Source: Ulota crispa
Taxonomy: Eukaryota; Streptophyta; Bryopsida; Orthotrichales; Orthotrichaceae
Length of the DNA stretch: 64,000 nt
NCBI GenBank assembly: GCA_963920765.1
Contig: OY987245.1
Coordinates: 2,930,727 to 2,994,726, forward strand
Direction of reading: 5' to 3'
Within the stretch, counting starts at the first letter, position 1. Every line of letters begins with the position of its first letter. Shown one piece after another: positions 60,700 to 64,000 of the stretch. A program made the position numbers and the translations under genes. The notes below the pieces were generated by a model. It ran no database searches. It was not told the DNA's origin and worked only from the letters and a program-made list of their open reading frames with translations.

Positions 60700-61760
60700 C
60701 GGGATCGAGGTATCCAACGGGAGTCTATGAACACTTGACAAATTCGTAACCGAAGCAATATATGTACTGTATGTCGAAGCTGGCTCGTGCTCCAAGCTAT
60801 GGCGAAATCCCAACAAAGCCTCGATTGTGCGCCGTCAACTTCCAACCACTTTTAAACCTTGATGGTTTGACCTACTACTACTACTCCTCCGCAACACCCG
60901 CACCGACTCGTGAAGCGGCCCCACACCCCGTAGAGCACGGCGTCTTCCTCGATTCTGACCCTGTCAACAAACTACGTAACCTACAGTAACTCGCATGCAG
61001 GCACTCTCGCTCAAGTTCAAACGACTCAACGATGCACCTGCGAGGACACTCTGACTCCAGTTGAAAGAACACTCAATACAGAACGGCAATGGAGCTGGGG
61101 TGAGTATGTGTGTGCTTGTCTCTCTGCTTCTCTTTCTCTCTGGCTTGCGTAAAAATGTAGCTTTGCGCTTGAATAATGTCAATGGAGGACCCTACCATGG
61201 ATATATGGCGAGATCAAGACTCAAGAGGGTGGAAGAGGATGATCGCCGCCTGACCCACCGCCTCGCAAGGAACCTTCAACCCACCACGCAGCAGCACGCT
61301 TCTCCTTCACTCCCAATTCAACACGAAGCCTCCTGCTCAACTTCCTTGCACTTGGCTCCTCCCTTCCACCCACGCTTCACTCCCCGGGATCTAACAAGAT
61401 CGTGGATTCTGCAGCCCATTCGTAGATTTTTCGGGGATTTCGTAGATTTTGTAGCGACTTCGTAGATTTTGAAGGAATCCACGAGATAGTGAGAGTGGGT
61501 GCTGCGCTGTCCACTTGCAGGCCGTCCTCCACCCTGGCCTGACACGCTTACGAAACAAATGGCTACCCGTTAGAGAGCCTTTGAGCACAATATCTTTTTT
61601 CACTTTGTACCAATCCATTTTGCCCACAACTAAACTATCCTTTTGAGAGCATTCCCTGTCACCGGGGAAATGAGTCCTGGAAACAGACGCCAACCTGTAA
61701 TGGCTTGCAGATTTTGAGTCTCCAATAGTGTTGTATTTGTAGATATGTATGTGTGGAGCC
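60700..61760. other. Upstream region of the SPC12-type gene, unassigned
   Basis: GC-richer single-copy DNA. The 134-codon frame at 61061-61465 (+) and the 124-codon frame at 61391-61765 (-) have no recognised domains. The tract 61418-61473 repeats TCGTAGATTTT three times. It likely holds the promoter of the minus-strand gene, but no box can be fixed. Confidence 0.35.
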
Positions 61761-62256
61761 TTCAAAATTAATCACAATTATGTCAAATTCTAGTTTTTTA
61801 CAAGTCCTCTTCACAACCTTTCATGTACTATTCACGCACGTGGAAGTCGCAAATTGTCACAATGTCACTTCCCAAATAGGTGCACCTTTCCAACACATTC
61901 TAATGCAAGTGCAAGAGAGTTTCAAGCCACGCCCTGCCACTCCATGCAGGTTCACGCCACTGTCTCCTTGAAAACTCATTTGATTTGGTATGGAGAAGTA
62001 GGTAACACAAGATGCTTTTAAATCTATACTGCCCAGCACAACACACAACTTAACATGCTTTTTATTGGTCATATCATTTTCAAATTTTTACTAACAAACA
62101 TGAGTAGATCTTGTGAATTGTTTTTATAAGTAGTGAAAAGAATCCATGAGGTAGTTGATAAAATCCTAATCTTCATTATACCACATAGCCTTTATCTTTG
62201 CTATGACTAAAAAATTGTTCTTTTTACCCAAAGTGGTTCAATTACAATTACATCAT
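61761..62256. other. AT-rich intergenic DNA
   Basis: Nothing recognised beyond short frames. Confidence 0.4.
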
Positions 62257-62463
62257 TAGAAGAAACCCGTGTATTTCATAACAAATGTTTTTGGACGTAC
62301 ACTTGTTTTTATGTTACAATTGATGTTAAAACTAACATCTTAATGTTGAAATTAACATCTTGATGTTAAAACTAACATCAAGATGTTATGTTCGATGTCA
62401 TTATTAATACGAAAACAAGGAGACTTTCAAAAAATCTGTTATAAAAAACATATGTTTCTTCTA
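62257..62463. mobile_element. MITE with TAGAAGAAAC ends and internal repeats
   Basis: TAGAAGAAACCCGTG at the left and ACATATGTTTCTTCTA at the right enclose 207 bp. The centre (62322-62400) is a run of palindromic GATGTTAAAACTAACATC-like units, about 19 bp each. Related to 36323-36470. Confidence 0.7.
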
Positions 62464-62715
62464 GTTTATGGATCAAAATGGTTTGGGTAGTGTAGTACTG
62501 TAATTATTTCATCAATTGTCATTTTTTATTGTGAAAAAATATCATATCCATTTGGATTTAAGAAAATCATAATAGTGGAAAATATTTAATTATTACAATG
62601 TTGTTTAGTGATACTATGCATGAGTGGAAGTGGGTTGGGTGTAATGTGTTTTGATTGTATTGTTAATGGTTCAAGCTAGTAGTACATTTATTTCAAGATA
62701 ATGGCCTCTAATTAA

Positions 62716-63642
62716 CCCCTAAATGCCCAAGGCACTAGAATTTGGTGTTCATAAAACTTCATGCAACTTTGAAACCCTATTGAAGGCAGAGATTTTATTG
62801 CTTTTAGGTTTTTTTTTTTTTTTTTTTTTTTTGAAAAAGTGTGCGTTGAAGTTAGCTTCACCATTCAAATTGAATTTCCTCCATATCTTATTTCAATTAT
62901 TTTTTGGTGGAAGGTTAACCACAAGCATACATTTTGTATCATGAATAGTGTCAAGAAAAGTGTCATGAATAGTGTCGTGAACAATGTCACATAGCCTATG
63001 AGAAGTTGTACATTGAAAAGACGGATATCAAGTTGAGCAAAAGGTGAAGATTTCCCTTGGGAACTCCCTTAGGCAATAAGGACCTTTTTACTAAAATTTT
63101 AACATTTAACAAAATCTAAAAGTGCTTTTGGACTAATTTCACTTGGAATGTCTTAGTTATTAAGATTAGGATTCATTTGCTGTTGAATTTTCTTTCATTC
63201 ATAATGATTTATGGTTAATAATTGAAGCTGAAAAACTTCTTTGTATCAGATGGTTGCACTTTGACAGCTGCACTGCAAGCTCATTTGTGAAATTGTGATC
63301 ATGGATTTAGAAGGTGGGCCATTAGTGTTGAAGTAACAACAATAAACACTAAAGCATCCTAGGTTGTTTTCCAATTTTGTATTCAAAAATTACTAATTTG
63401 CATTAGAAGTTTTGGATAGCTCCAAAAAAACCAAAAAATTCCATACTTATCATCATTTAATCACAAATATCTTAAAATCCACATGGCCATTTTGGATTAT
63501 TGTTGGGTAAAGCTATCTAGAAGCCTTGAAATCCAAGATTTAACTATTTTATTTTAAGGTTTAATAGTGATTTTACAAGAACAATTCAAAACTTCAAAAC
63601 TGCCTTCCAAAAATAAGAAAAACACCCTTGGGCATTTACGGG
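62716..63642. mobile_element. TTAA-flanked element o
   Basis: Ends CCCCTAAATGCCCAAGG and CTTGGGCATTTACGGG with TTAA at 62712-62715 and 63643-63646, 927 bp. Inverted homologue of element g. A poly-T run lies at about 62810-62832. It is non-coding. Confidence 0.85.
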
Positions 63643-63646
63643 TTAA

Positions 63647-64000
63647 TGTCCACCTGAAAATTATTGCCAATATAAGTAGAAGAGAGTACAAAGTTGTTGG
63701 ATTTGACGTTTGACTATATGGGCACTGGTTTCGTCCTTACAGACTTCTTCTAGAACCTGTGGCTGGTGGAGACTGAGGAGAGTACAACGCTGAGTGAGAT
63801 TTGACCCCTTCTATCATTATTTCTAAATTTTTAGAGTTTAGGTTTTAGATGTCAAATTTTTAATAACAAAATTGTTACGGCAGAAAATCAGAAATGAAGG
63901 GATTCGCCTTTACCTGCACTAATGGTGACATCTCACTAACCATTGAAGTAGTGATGTGGATATCTAACTAACTCTTCACCAAATTCCTGGACTTGGAATG
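63647..64000. other. Intergenic DNA to the window end
   Basis: No frame, repeat end or regulatory site recognised. Confidence 0.4.

Noticed and set aside
60550..60816. N-terminal extension of the SPC12-type frame through Tyr-Ile repeats
   Set aside because: It is translated (TA)n microsatellite. The family starts just before the GQK motif, so the ATG at 60549 is preferred.

Overview
The window looks like nuclear DNA of a land plant. Gene-poor AT-rich DNA surrounds two GC-rich coding islands. The best-supported gene is a class I homeodomain-leucine zipper (HD-Zip I) transcription factor with one short GT-AG intron. Its homeodomain, and spacers packed with DNA-transposon remnants, would suit a bryophyte or another seed-free plant. 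That lineage call is an inference. No bacterial, viral, rRNA, tRNA, organellar or CRISPR features were recognised.

Layout. 1-5090: CACTA-like end, MITEs and three TTAA-flanked elements. 5091-8525: upstream region, TATA box, uORF-bearing leader and the HD-Zip I gene (+). 8526-12000: its 3' region and unassigned GC-richer DNA. 12000-59700: almost entirely repeats, many nested, with no convincing gene. 59700-61800: second coding island, holding a minus-strand gene for a divergent signal peptidase complex subunit 1 (SPC12-type) protein, with a long (TA)n tract just upstream. 61800-64000: repeats again.

The main signal beyond the genes is the mobile-element content. About nineteen elements, mostly 0.9 kb, are bounded by TTAA and have termini starting like the plant telomere unit (CCCTAAA). 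By my tally they fill roughly a quarter of the window. Two other non-autonomous families (AACACC...GGTGTT, about 255 bp, and GGGTRRTTGCAAG..., about 750 bp) carry exact 4-bp target duplications. Several nests can be unpicked to an empty site from the sequence alone. No transposase was seen, so all these copies appear to have been moved in trans.

The two genes are 52 kb apart and nothing suggests they work together: one is a nuclear regulator, the other a predicted ER membrane protein.
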